Positions 51,688-60,050 are shown, counted from the stretch's first letter. The stretch: 64,000 nucleotides of DNA from CAZDDI01 sp964504195 (GCA_964504195.1 CAZDDI010000007.1:1-64000); one strand, 5' to 3'. The notes: generated by a model from the sequence alone, not told the origin. Made by a program: numbers and translations.

Positions 51688-53289
51688 TTAGTTCCGTAAT
51701 ACACTTATTGCCAAATTTTCGGAATGATCACAGATGCGTTCCAGGTTCCGTAAAATTTCGATGAAAGAGAAATCCGCCTCCGGCGCGCAGACTCCTTCCT
51801 CCATCCGGCGGAAGTGAGCGTCACGGGCGGCCATATAGATACAATCGAATTCGTCTTCCAGACGGCATGCGCGTTTTGCCAGCACATGATCGCCGGTTTC
51901 CAGTGCGCGCAACGCCGTGCCATAGGTTTCTTGCGTGTGTCGGAAAAGCTGTTCCAGCTCTTCTATGGCCTCCACGCTGAACGAAACCCGCTCATCAGCT
52001 TTGCGTTGCGCTTCTTCGACCAGATTCTCGTTCAGATCCCCCACGCGCTCGATATCCGTGAGCAGGCCTTTGATTTGTAGTGCGCGTTGTTGTTGCTGTT
52101 GACTCAGCTCGCTCCGCAACAGTTTGTTCAAGAAATCCTCCAACAGCGCACAGACTGGATCAATCAGCTCATTTTCCTGCGCCAATACTCTGGGGATGAC
52201 TGTGAGATCGTTCTCTACCAACGCCTTCCGGCTTAGCTCCACCAAATCTGCTGCGATGTGGCCTAGCCGCAACAGTTCGCGCGTGGCTTCGGTCAACGCT
52301 ACGGAAGGAATGCTATATTGACGCGCATCAATAAACTGCGTGAGCACTTTTCTGTCAAGGGTGGCTTTCTGCGGCACCAACCGCTCTGTCAAGCGGGCTA
52401 ATGGCTTGATAAAGGGAAAGAGCGCCACACTGACCGTCACATTGAAAATTGTGTGGGCGTTGGCGATTTGCCGGGGCAGCGTATCGGCTGTGCCCATCAC
52501 AAAATTAGCGAAGGGTTCGATAAAGGGCAGGAACAACAACACCCCAATAACATTGATGAGAATCTGCGCCATAGAAGCTTGTCGCGCTGTAGAGGATAGG
52601 CGGAACGAAGCAAGGTATCCGGTGACGCAAGTGCCGATATTCGCACCCAGCAATAACGCCACCGCGCCCGGCAGCGTAATCGCCTGACTGATACCCAATG
52701 CCACCACCAGCCCCGTCACTGCCGAACTGCTCTGCACCACAGCGGTAGCTACTATTCCGGCGAGAATCCCGGCGAGCTGGTGCTGCCCCATGGTCGCCAG
52801 CCACAGGCTCACCGCGGGAATGGTGGTCAGCACTTTGAGCGCACTGGACATCAGGTTCATGCCCACAAACAGGGTGCCGAACCCTAACACCACCTCGCCA
52901 TAATCCTGCCAGCGCTCTTTGGGAGAAAACTCTAGCAGCGCAAAGCCAATCACGACGAAAATGAGCGCGTAGTCCCCCAGGTGAAACGCGGCGATCTGTG
53001 CTGTGAGCGTGGTGCCAATCTCTTGGCCCATCATTACGCCAATGACTTGGGGGAGCGTCATCAGGTTGGCATTGATCAGGCCGATCATCGTCACCATGAG
53101 CAAGCTACTGCTTTGGAGCAGCGCTGTGGCTACCGCGCCGAAGGTTGCCGCGCGCAATGGGCGACACGTTACCCGATCCAACCACTCCTGAATCTGATCG
53201 CCGGCCAGTTTTTCCATCCCGGCACTGAGCATCCGCACGCCGAACAGGAAAAAGGCCAATCCCCCCAATACCTGCACTGCACTAATCAT
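51688..53289 (-). CDS. Na+/phosphate symporter family protein with PhoU domain
   Basis: A 533-residue NptA/YjbB-type protein that couples sodium to phosphate uptake or export. The N-terminal domain has the twin QSSS repeats: TALLQSSSLLMVTMIG and AVVQSSSAVTGLVVALG. The first is preceded by LFGVRMLSAGMEKLAGDQI. After about residue 335 a helical PhoU-like domain follows. GGGAGGG precedes the ATG at 53289. No phosphate regulon partners are adjacent. Confidence 0.9.
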   Translation of the reverse strand: MISAVQVLGGLAFFLFGVRMLSAGMEKLAGDQIQEWLDRVTCRPLRAATFGAVATALLQSSSLLMVTMIGLINANLMTLPQVIGVMMGQEIGTTLTAQIAAFHLGDYALIFVVIGFALLEFSPKERWQDYGEVVLGFGTLFVGMNLMSSALKVLTTIPAVSLWLATMGQHQLAGILAGIVATAVVQSSSAVTGLVVALGISQAITLPGAVALLLGANIGTCVTGYLASFRLSSTARQASMAQILINVIGVLLFLPFIEPFANFVMGTADTLPRQIANAHTIFNVTVSVALFPFIKPLARLTERLVPQKATLDRKVLTQFIDARQYSIPSVALTEATRELLRLGHIAADLVELSRKALVENDLTVIPRVLAQENELIDPVCALLEDFLNKLLRSELSQQQQQRALQIKGLLTDIERVGDLNENLVEEAQRKADERVSFSVEAIEELEQLFRHTQETYGTALRALETGDHVLAKRACRLEDEFDCIYMAARDAHFRRMEEGVCAPEADFSFIEILRNLERICDHSENLAISVLRN

Positions 53290-53339
53290 AAGTTCTTCCC
53301 TCCCAATGAACGCCCTGACGGTTGGTGAAAGATAAAAGC

Positions 53340-53575
53340 GTTCAGTGAAAAATTAAGAGTCTCACACCCAGTTGCAAAGCCGCCAGACAATTTTGTGTGC
53401 GATTCTAAAAATCTTCGCGGCCTGGCGGCTTTGTGTGAGGTCTCTATCTTTTTTTGTCTACCGTACATTTTCCAAGCGCATTCAGTTTTAGCCACGAATT
53501 TTACGAATTTCTTATTGTTTTTGTGTTAATTCGAGTGAATTCGTGGCAAAAATCTATAAGTGTACGGTAGCAAAA
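53340..53575. repeat. Nested inverted repeats between the Na/Pi and thrS genes
   Basis: Three dyads lie in series: AGTCTCACACC..AAAGCCGCCAG with CTGGCGGCTTTGTGTGAGGT; CTACCGTACA with TGTACGGTAG; and, inside the latter, GCCACGAATTTTACGAATT with AATTCGTGGC. The last is the CACGAATTTACGAATT family common in bacteria. No gene is seen in 53290-53670. Confidence 0.7.
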
Positions 53576-53671
53576 TCTTTTTTAGTGTTCCCAAAACTAC
53601 GCCGGGCTAACTATGCCAAGTATAACCGAAGCTCGTAAATCTCAAAGCGCCCATTCTAACGGCATCCATAC

Positions 53672-53712
53672 AAAAAGCCGTTCCCGCGAACTGGCTCGCA
53701 GGAACGGCTTTC
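53672..53712 (-). terminator. Rho-independent terminator for thrS
   Basis: Read leftward: AAGCCGTTCC / GGAACGGCTT stem followed by TTTTG. It lies about 28 bases after the thrS stop. Confidence 0.82.
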
Positions 53713-53739
53713 ATCTCATTTACGCATTACGCAGTACGT

Positions 53740-55530
53740 TCACTCTAGCGTATGATCTTCGATAGCCCGCTTCGCCATCTCGACGAACTCCGCTACCGGC
53801 AGCGCGCCCAGATTCTTGCCGCTGCGCAAGCGCACGGCCACCGCGCCCGCCTCGATCTCCTGATCGCCAATCACGAGCATATACGGCACCTTCATTAGTT
53901 GTGCGTCGCGGATTTTGGCGTTCATGCGCGAGGAGGAGTCATCCGTCTTCACGCGCAGGCCCGCCTTGCGGAGCTGCACCTCCACCTGTTTGGCGTAGTC
54001 CACATGGCGATCCGCAATCGGGATGAGCCGCGCCTGCTCCGGCGCGAGCCACACCGGGAACGCACCCGCGTAATGCTCCACCAGGATGCCGAAGAAGCGC
54101 TCCAGCGAGCCGAGCAGCGCACGATGCACCATGTAGGGCCGATGCTCCTGCCCGTCCTCGCCCACATACGTCATATCGAAGCGCTCCGGCAGGTTGAAAT
54201 CGAACTGAATCGTGGTCAGCTGCCACTCCCGGCCCAGCGCATCCTTGATCTTAAGGTCAATTTTTGGCCCATAGAATGCACCGCCGCCTTCGTCCATTGC
54301 GTAGGGCAGCCCTTCGGCGTCAATGGCGCGCTTGAGCGCGGCCTGCGCCTGCTCCCAGCGCGCCGGGTCGCCCACGGCCTTTTCGGGCCGGGTGGCGAGG
54401 TAGGCCGCGAAGTCCTCGAAGCCGAAGGCGCGCAGCATCTCCAGCGAGAAGCGCAGCACACGCAACACCTCATCCTCGATTTGCTCCGGCGTGCAGATGA
54501 TGTGCGCATCATCCTGCGTGAAGCCGCGCACACGCAGCAGCCCATGCAGCACACCGCTCTTCTCGAAGCGGTACACCGTGCCGAGCTCGGCCCAGCGCAG
54601 CGGCAGCTCGCGGTATGAGCGCAACTGCGTCTTGTAGATCAGAATGTGGAAGGGGCAGTTCATCGGCTTGATGAAATACTCCTGCTCGTCAATCTCCATC
54701 GGCGCGTACATGCTCTCGCGGTAGAAATCCAGGTGCCCGGAGGTCTCCCACAGCCACGCCTTGCCGATATGCGGCGTGTAGGCGAAGTCGTACTCGCCCT
54801 CGATGTGCCGGTCGCGCCAGAAATCCTCGATGGTTTTGCGGATGATGGCCCCGCGCGGGTGCCAGTAAGCCAGCCCCGGCCCGGCTTCCTCGTGGAACGA
54901 GAGCAGGTCGAGCTCCTTCACTAGCCGCCGGTGGTCGCGCTTTTTGACCTCTTCCAGCCAGGCGAGGTACTCGCGCAGCTCTTCGGGCTTCTCCCAGACC
55001 GTGCCGTAGATGCGCTGGAGCATGGGTCGGTCGGAATCGCCGCGCCAGTAGGCCCCCGCCACGTTGAGCAGCTTCACGGCCTTGGGGTGAATCTCGCGCG
55101 AGTTCGCCACATGCGGCCCTCGGCACAGATCGGTGAACGCGCCGCTCTTGTAGATGGAAAGCCGAGGCGTCTTCGTCTTCTCGCCGTACTCATCGGTGCC
55201 GCGCTCCAGAATGTCGTGGATGAGCTCCAGCTTGTACTCTTGATCGGCAAAGAGCGCCTGCCCCTCTTCCGGCGTGATCTCCTGGTACTGGAAATCGAGC
55301 CGGGCGGCAATCAGCTCCCGCATCCGCGCCTCGATCTGCTCCAGGTCTTCCTGCGTCAACGCGCGCGGCAAGCCGAAGTCGTAGTAGAAGCCGTGCTCGA
55401 TGGGCGGGCCGATAGCGACCTGACCGTCCGGGAACATCTCCAGCACCGCCGCCGCCATGATGTGCGCCGCCGAGTGGCGGATGCGGTACAACGGACTAGC
55501 GTGGTATTCTTCAGGGTTCATCGTTTTCAT
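53740..55530 (-). CDS. thrS: Threonyl-tRNA synthetase lacking a TGS domain
   Basis: A class II synthetase of 596 residues. The editing domain with HSAAHIMAAAV is near the N-terminus. The catalytic core has motif 2 in ELPLRWAELGTVYRFEKSG, then VRGFTQDDAHIIC and motif 3 in PYMVHRALLGSLERFFGIL. The anticodon domain ends the protein. The N-terminal TGS domain of E. coli-type ThrS (about 60 residues) is missing. AAGGAGGA precedes the ATG at 55530. A T-box leader lies upstream, so the gene should respond to uncharged tRNA-Thr. Confidence 0.95.
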   Translation of the reverse strand: MKTMNPEEYHASPLYRIRHSAAHIMAAAVLEMFPDGQVAIGPPIEHGFYYDFGLPRALTQEDLEQIEARMRELIAARLDFQYQEITPEEGQALFADQEYKLELIHDILERGTDEYGEKTKTPRLSIYKSGAFTDLCRGPHVANSREIHPKAVKLLNVAGAYWRGDSDRPMLQRIYGTVWEKPEELREYLAWLEEVKKRDHRRLVKELDLLSFHEEAGPGLAYWHPRGAIIRKTIEDFWRDRHIEGEYDFAYTPHIGKAWLWETSGHLDFYRESMYAPMEIDEQEYFIKPMNCPFHILIYKTQLRSYRELPLRWAELGTVYRFEKSGVLHGLLRVRGFTQDDAHIICTPEQIEDEVLRVLRFSLEMLRAFGFEDFAAYLATRPEKAVGDPARWEQAQAALKRAIDAEGLPYAMDEGGGAFYGPKIDLKIKDALGREWQLTTIQFDFNLPERFDMTYVGEDGQEHRPYMVHRALLGSLERFFGILVEHYAGAFPVWLAPEQARLIPIADRHVDYAKQVEVQLRKAGLRVKTDDSSSRMNAKIRDAQLMKVPYMLVIGDQEIEAGAVAVRLRSGKNLGALPVAEFVEMAKRAIEDHTLE

Positions 55531-55614
55531 TTCAGATTCCTCCTTATAATTGCCGCCGAGGTCGCAGAGTGCATAGAGAAAAAACTTTGCGCCTTTGCGC
55601 CTTTGCGTTGAAAA

Positions 55615-55885
55615 ATCTCCAGACTTGGGAATACAAAAGCGTCCCGTGTCTCTTGGGACGCGGGACGCTGCGTGGTTCCACCCAAGTTCCAAATAAAACG
55701 CTGATGGCGCTTTACTGGCACTCTTATGGCTATAACGGGCCAGCCCGGAAATCTATACTTGGCAGTTGCCGTTCCAGATTTCACTCGCGGGGGGTTTTCA
55801 CCGGATTCCGGTCGAAAAGGCTCTCAGTCGGTGGCCCTTTCTCCCTGTTACCTTGAGGCCGGTTATTCGTCCCGCTCAACGCTTT
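55615..55885 (-). promoter_or_regulatory. T-box leader of thrS
   Basis: Read leftward. The leader starts near GCGTTGAGCGGGACGAATAA, a stem I beginning of T-box type. A tentative specifier ACC (Thr) sits at 55812-55810. The antiterminator carries GGGTGGAACCACGC (55686-55673), the hallmark T-box sequence. The terminator stem GCGTCCCG..CGGGACGC followed by TTTT ends near 55634. In the absence of charged tRNA-Thr, readthrough into thrS is expected. Confidence 0.88.
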
Positions 55886-55950
55886 GAGATTTGCAAATGG
55901 TTATTTCTATTATACGCAGGCAGGCGAATTGTCAAGTTTTTGCCAAACGC

Positions 55951-56673
55951 TCAGTCCCGCGTAGCCGCAATGATCAGATCCACCACCTTCTCCACCGGCA
56001 GTTGATCCGTATTGATGAGCAAATCGTAGAGCGTGGGGTCTTGCCAGTCCGCGCCGTGGAAGTGCTTGAGGTAACGCTCGCGCTCTTTGTCGCTTTGATG
56101 CACCTGCCGCTCGGCTTCTTTGAAGTCCACTTGCGCGCGCGCCATCACCCGGCGCACGCGCACCGGCTCCGAGCCAACGATCTTGACCCGCAACACATGC
56201 GGCTTATCGCGCAGCACCACCTGCGCGCCGCGCCCCACGATGACCACGCCCCCACCCTCGGCGTACTCCACAATCACCTGCCGCACCAAATCAGCGTAGG
56301 CATCAGCCTTTTCGATGCGCTGATCCCTGGCGATGACCTTCTTCATGGCGTCCTCGCGGCTGAGGCCCTCCGCCTGCATCATCATGGCGGCAAGTTCATC
56401 GAAGACGTAGATTTCACGCATCGTGGCGCTCGGTTCAGCGGGTGCAGCGGCGCTGGCAGAGAGCGCGGCCAGCATTCGCCCCAGCAACCCCGGCACCACC
56501 TCTTTGCCCTCTAACTGCGCCACCATCTCCGCATCCGGGTGTCCGGCCACCTCTGCGGCGCGATGTAGAATTTCCCGGTCGAGATAGCAAAGTTCGAGCG
56601 CCTCCGCCACCGCCGTAGCGATGTAACTCCCCTGACTGCCCAACTGCCTGGAAACTGTAATCACCGTCTTCAT
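55951..56673 (-). CDS. Cytidylate kinase-like family protein
   Basis: A 240-residue P-loop-like protein of the cytidylate-kinase-like group (PF13189 type). It starts MKTVITVSRQLGSQGSYIAT, where GSQGSYIA is the modified Walker A. CYLDREILHRAAEV, FDELAAMMMQ and the late LINTDQLPVEKVVDLI are typical. These proteins phosphorylate an unknown nucleotide or other substrate. GGAGG precedes the ATG at 56673. A much longer frame to 56928 is only translated repeat. Confidence 0.85.
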   Translation of the reverse strand: MKTVITVSRQLGSQGSYIATAVAEALELCYLDREILHRAAEVAGHPDAEMVAQLEGKEVVPGLLGRMLAALSASAAAPAEPSATMREIYVFDELAAMMMQAEGLSREDAMKKVIARDQRIEKADAYADLVRQVIVEYAEGGGVVIVGRGAQVVLRDKPHVLRVKIVGSEPVRVRRVMARAQVDFKEAERQVHQSDKERERYLKHFHGADWQDPTLYDLLINTDQLPVEKVVDLIIAATRD

Positions 56674-56729
56674 GGCGCGCCTCCTTGCAAGTGATACTTC
56701 TATGGTAGCCCGGTGTCGTGTTATTGTCA

Positions 56730-56800
56730 AATTTTGGTTGCTGGTTGCTGGATGCTGGTTGCTTGGGATGGCTTGTGATTTGCGATTTGAGATTTGTGAT
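56730..56800. repeat. GTTGCTGG and GATTTGA word repeats
   Basis: TTGGTTGCTGGTTGCTGG, then TGATTTGCGATTTGAGATTT. They lie upstream of the cytidylate-kinase-like gene and before the tandem 212-bp array. Confidence 0.7.
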
Positions 56801-56899
56801 TCGTTCCCCTTGCCCTCAACAGAGTTTGCTCTACAATAAAGGGGTGCCGCCCACGCGCTATTCGTGTATTCGTGGACGGCCCCGCCACAAGGAGCAACC

Positions 56900-57109
56900 A
56901 TGAACGACCGCGAAGCATTGGAATTCACGCTAGAAAGACCTGTCAGGTTTCAAAAACCTGACAGGTCTGAGCAAAAGCAATTTTCCGGGCTGGTTAGGGC
57001 GAGGCAATCCCCGGCAGGCCCAACATGGGCAGACCCATTGGATATGCAAATGCCCTGGTCGAGTTTTATGCAGCAAAGATTGCCTCGCCCGAGCATTTCG
57101 AAGGAGTAA
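56900..57109 (+). pseudogene. Truncated copy of the STAND gene start, unit 1
   Basis: Frame from ATG 56900 gives MNDREALEFTLER, then residues from the palindrome and the unit, and ends at 57109 after about 69 codons. It resembles the N-terminus of the gene at 57324 for only the first dozen residues and is probably not functional. It has its own SD (AAGGAG). Confidence 0.5.
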
Positions 57110-57111
57110 CC

Positions 57112-57285
57112 ATGGACGATCGTGAAGCATTAGAATTTACGCTAGAAAGACCTGTCAGGTTTCAAAAACCTGACAGGTCTGAGCAAAAGCAATTTTCCGG
57201 GCTGGTTAGGGCGAGGCAATCCCCGGCAGGCCCAACATGGGCAGACCCATTGGATATGCAAAGGGCCTGGTCGAGTTTTATGTAG
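57112..57285 (+). pseudogene. Truncated copy of the STAND gene start, unit 2
   Basis: Frame from ATG 57112 gives MDDREALEFTLER and ends at 57285 after about 57 codons. Preceded by AAGGAG. It is near-identical to unit 1 but its tail differs by a stop codon in the end (TAG against CAG). Probably not functional. Confidence 0.5.
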
Positions 57286-57323
57286 CAAAGATTGCCTCGC
57301 CCGAGCATTTCGAAGGAGCAACC

Positions 57324-59501
57324 ATGAACGACCGTGACAGTCTCGAACGCCGCCTGACTATGGCGAAGCAAGCCCTGGCGATTCTCGAAGAACGCGCTGC
57401 GGGGTATACTGCGCTGACTATCCCCGTTGACTTGTTCATTGACCTGAACAAGAAGCGTGAAGAAGTCGCCCAAATCGAAGCCATGCTCGCGGGCAACGGC
57501 GGCGCGCTGTTCCCCAACACCCTGCCCCGGCGCGATATGTTCTTCGGGCGCGAGAAAGAAATGGTGCGGGTGATGACAGCCCTCTCCCCTGAAGATCGCA
57601 GCTGGGGCGCGCTGATTGACGGCATCGGCGGCATCGGTAAGACCGCGCTCGCCGTTGAAATCGCCTATCGCTGCAAAGATGAGGCGATGTTCGAGGCTTT
57701 CCTCTTCGCCACTGCCAAGCAGACCCGGCTTGATCCCGGCGGGGAATGCGACTTGCGCAATGCTGCCGATCTGGATTCGCTGCTGGCAACATTGGCACGT
57801 GCGCTGGGCGAAACGGGCGTGCTGCAAGCCCCCGCCGCCGAGAAACCGCAAGCCCTGATCGAAGCACTCCGCCGATTCAGCGGCCCGCAACGCCGCGTGT
57901 TACTCGTCCTTGACAACCTGGAAACGCTACCTGTGGAGGAACAACAAGCAGCCGTGGAATTCCTGCGCCAGCTGCCGCTCCATTGCAAGGGTCTCGCCAC
58001 CAGCCGCAAGCGCGCGGGTGATGGCGCGGTTTTCGTGCGCCTGGAGCAGTTGGAATGGAACGCTGCCCGCCAGATTATGGCCGAAGAAGCCCGCCGCGAT
58101 GCCGGCCTGGCGCGCGCGCTGGAGCAGGCCGGAGAGTCCAACTGGCAGACGCTTCATGATGCAGCGGGCGGCTCGCCGCTGGCGTTGCGCTGGGCGCTGG
58201 GCTTGATGCGGCAGCGGCACCTCTCGCTGGAGCGCGCCGTGGACTTGCTCCGCGGGCAGCAGGCTGATGATCTCTTGCAATTCATGTACCGCGAGGCGCG
58301 CAGCGACATGGCCGAAAACGACTGGCAGGTCTTGGGCGCGCTCTCCCTCTTCGCCGCGCCCGCGAGCTTCGAGGCGTTGGCGGCGACCACCGGCCTGAGC
58401 CGTGTCGCGCTCGACGCCGCCACCGAGCGCCTGAGCGCCTACGCTCTGGTGGACGTGGGCGGCCCCGATGGCCCCTATAGCCTGCACCCCCTCACCCGAC
58501 GCATGGCGGCAGATGAACTGGCGAACCAGCCGGAACGCTGCGCAAACCTGCGCCATGCCTTTGCCCGCTATTGGGTGGACTATGCCCAAAAATACGGCGG
58601 CGAGGGCAAGGATGCCTACCAGACTTTCGATAAACTCCAAGCCGAGTGGCCCAACCTCGAGGCCGCCGCCGGGGAACTGTGGACGCTCACCGGGCTGCCC
58701 GGCGCGCTCAAGGATGCCGAATCTGCCAAAATGCTCAACGACATGGCCGTTGCCCTGCGCAATTTCCTCTGGTCCCGGGGCTACTGGGACGAGCATGTGC
58801 GCCTGAGCGAGCAAGCCTACGCCGCCGCCATCGCGCGGGAGGCGCAGCAGGATGCGGGCTGGGCAGCCTACGATGTAGCCTGGATCCACTACAATCGCGC
58901 CGAGACCGACCTCGCCGCAACTTGGGCTAAGCGCTGCGCCACAGCCTGGGAGCGCGGCGGCACACGCCGCGACCGCGCCTTTGCCGCCCGGATGCGCGGG
59001 CTGATAGCCCGGCAGCGCAAGGACACCACCGAAGCCGAGCGGCTTTACACCGAGGCGCTCGCTGCGTACCGCGACCTGGGCGAGGAAGACGATCAGGCCG
59101 TCGTGCTTAACGACCTGGGGGGCGTGGCGCAGGCGCGGAAGGACTACGCCCGCGCCGAGGGCTACTACCGCGCGGCGCTGGCGATTGACGAGAAACTGGG
59201 CAAAAAAGAATATCAAGCCACACGGCTCGGCAACCTGGGCCAGCTGGCCCTGGATCGTAACCGCCCCGCCGAGGCCCGCCCGCTCTTTGAGCGCTCCCTG
59301 GCCCTGGCCCGCGAGGTGGGCCGCGAAGACTTGGTTGCCAGCGACCTCTGGGGCCTGGCCCGCGTGCTGGAGGAAGAAAGCCGCTTCGCCGAGGCGCTCC
59401 CCCTGGCGGAAGAGAGCCTGCGCATCCGCGAGAAGCTGCGGCATCGAGATGTGGAAGAGTCGCGCGCGTTGGTGGAGAGGCTGCGGAAAAAGACCGGCTA
59501 G
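57324..59501 (+). CDS. STAND-type NTPase with TPR repeats
   Basis: A 725-residue protein. Residues 1-55 are a helical module (LAILEERAAGYTALTIPVDL, then EVAQIEAMLAG), seen before STAND ATPases. An NB-ARC/NACHT-like domain follows: FFGREKEMVRVM, the P-loop IDGIGGIGKTALAVEIA near residue 95, VLLVLDNLETLP (Walker B), LATSRKR, and GGSPLALRWALG. The C-terminal 280 residues are TPR-like helices (RAEGYYRAALAIDEKLGKKE, RPLFERSLALAREVG). STAND proteins act as stress or phage sensors, or as regulators. There is no effector nuclease or caspase domain fused, so the output is unknown. The ATG at 57324 follows AAGGAG; the longer frame from 57237 is repeat. Confidence 0.82.
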   Translation: MNDRDSLERRLTMAKQALAILEERAAGYTALTIPVDLFIDLNKKREEVAQIEAMLAGNGGALFPNTLPRRDMFFGREKEMVRVMTALSPEDRSWGALIDGIGGIGKTALAVEIAYRCKDEAMFEAFLFATAKQTRLDPGGECDLRNAADLDSLLATLARALGETGVLQAPAAEKPQALIEALRRFSGPQRRVLLVLDNLETLPVEEQQAAVEFLRQLPLHCKGLATSRKRAGDGAVFVRLEQLEWNAARQIMAEEARRDAGLARALEQAGESNWQTLHDAAGGSPLALRWALGLMRQRHLSLERAVDLLRGQQADDLLQFMYREARSDMAENDWQVLGALSLFAAPASFEALAATTGLSRVALDAATERLSAYALVDVGGPDGPYSLHPLTRRMAADELANQPERCANLRHAFARYWVDYAQKYGGEGKDAYQTFDKLQAEWPNLEAAAGELWTLTGLPGALKDAESAKMLNDMAVALRNFLWSRGYWDEHVRLSEQAYAAAIAREAQQDAGWAAYDVAWIHYNRAETDLAATWAKRCATAWERGGTRRDRAFAARMRGLIARQRKDTTEAERLYTEALAAYRDLGEEDDQAVVLNDLGGVAQARKDYARAEGYYRAALAIDEKLGKKEYQATRLGNLGQLALDRNRPAEARPLFERSLALAREVGREDLVASDLWGLARVLEEESRFAEALPLAEESLRIREKLRHRDVEESRALVERLRKKTG

Positions 59502-59503
59502 TT

Positions 59504-59577
59504 GCTGGTTGCTAGTTGCTTGCGCCTTCTCGCCTTTTCGCTGACTCGCTGACTCGCCGATTCGCCGACTCGCCCGC
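59504..59577. repeat. GTTGCTGGTT and GACTCGC word repeats
   Basis: GTTGCTGGTTGCTAGTTGCT, then TCGCTGACTCGCTGACTCGC iterated to 59577. The run ends right at the -35 box of the ileS promoter. Confidence 0.75.
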
Positions 59578-59605
59578 TTGACTTCCCGCCGCGTTATGGT
59601 TTAAT
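59578..59605 (+). promoter_or_regulatory. Promoter of the ileS T-box operon
   Basis: TTGACT at 59578-59583 and TTTAAT at 59600-59605, spaced by 16 bp. The expected start near 59612 agrees with the start of the T-box RNA. Confidence 0.65.
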
Positions 59606-59611
59606 CACCAG

Positions 59612-59940
59612 TACAGGCGTTGATAGAGACGAGTAGGCGCGGGGAACCGTCACAGCGAGTCCGGGAGGGTGCGAGCCGGGCGCAGGGAGCCGCGTTGAAA
59701 ATCACTCCGGAGCCGGTGTCTGAAACGAAACGTACTGCGTAATGCGACCTTCGTAATTTTTTGCGAGGGTATGTATTTACGCAATACGCAGTACGCAGTA
59801 AGACTTCCCGGATGCCCACCGTTATCAGGGCCGCCCATCGTCGTGTGGGAGTGAGGGGACTCGCAGCGCGCGGGTCAACCAGGGTGGTACCGCGAGAGCG
59901 CTTGACGCTCCCGTCCCTGTAGGGATGGGGGCGTTTTTTG
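59612..59940 (+). promoter_or_regulatory. T-box leader of ileS, with an inserted repeat
   Basis: Stem I starts near 59612 (GGCGTTGATAGAGACGAGTA). A tentative specifier ATC (Ile) is at 59701-59703. The T-box AGGGTGGTACCGCG is at 59881-59894. The terminator stem has GACGCTCCCGTCCCTG and AGGGATGGGGGCG, followed by TTTTTT at 59934-59939. Between stem I and the antiterminator, at about 59737-59803, lies an inserted palindrome (GTACTGCGTAATGCG ... CGCAATACGCAGTACGCAGT) that is foreign to the T-box fold. Confidence 0.9.
59737..59803. repeat. GCGTAATGCG palindrome inside the T-box
   Basis: ACGTACTGCGTAATGCG and CGCAATACGCAGTACGCAGT face each other around TTTTTTGCGAGGG. The same words occur upstream of ileS (59946-60019), near 53720-53741 and 47303-47340. 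Confidence 0.82.
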
Positions 59941-59945
59941 TGTTC

Positions 59946-60019
59946 TAATGCGTACTGCGTACTGCGTAACGGAGAGCTGCTACCATTGTTCTTTACGCAG
60001 TACGCATTACGCAGTATCT
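59946..60019. repeat. GCGTAATGCG palindrome between T-box and ileS
   Basis: AATGCGTACTGCGTACTGCG and CTTTACGCAGTACGCATTAC face each other around about 35 bases. It fills the gap between the leader terminator and the ileS ribosome binding site. Confidence 0.8.
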
Positions 60020-60050
60020 ACAGCAATTATTCAACGTGGAGGTTGTAACG

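Larger units (their letters stand above)
56889..57323 (+). repeat. Tandem 212-bp repeat carrying copies of the STAND gene start
   Basis: Two near-identical 212-bp units start at ATG 56900 and ATG 57112; the third ATG with the same flank (AAGGAGCAACCATGAACGA) is the true gene start at 57324. Each unit encodes about 13 residues close to the gene's N-terminus (MNDREALEFTLER), then the AGACCTGTCAGGTTT palindrome. After this comes a region with inverted arms GGGCGAGGCAATC and GATTGCCTCGCCC (56997-57009, 57078-57090 in unit 1). The period is not a multiple of three, so no fusion protein forms; each unit ends in a stop in its own frame. Confidence 0.88.

Noticed and set aside
55531..55692. Extended start for ThrS
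   Set aside because: It would translate T-box leader sequence.
56674..56928. Extended start for the cytidylate-kinase-like protein
   Set aside because: It would translate word-like repeats and lacks an SD; MKTVITVSRQLGSQG is the family start.
56936..57180. Retron or DGR template RNA
   Set aside because: No reverse transcriptase gene in the window and no VR/TR-type adenine substitutions.
56889..57323. CRISPR array
   Set aside because: Only two units of 212 bp, no short repeats with unique spacers, no cas genes.
57927..59444. 505-codon minus-strand frame opposite the STAND gene
   Set aside because: Shadow frame; the plus-strand protein has clear domains.
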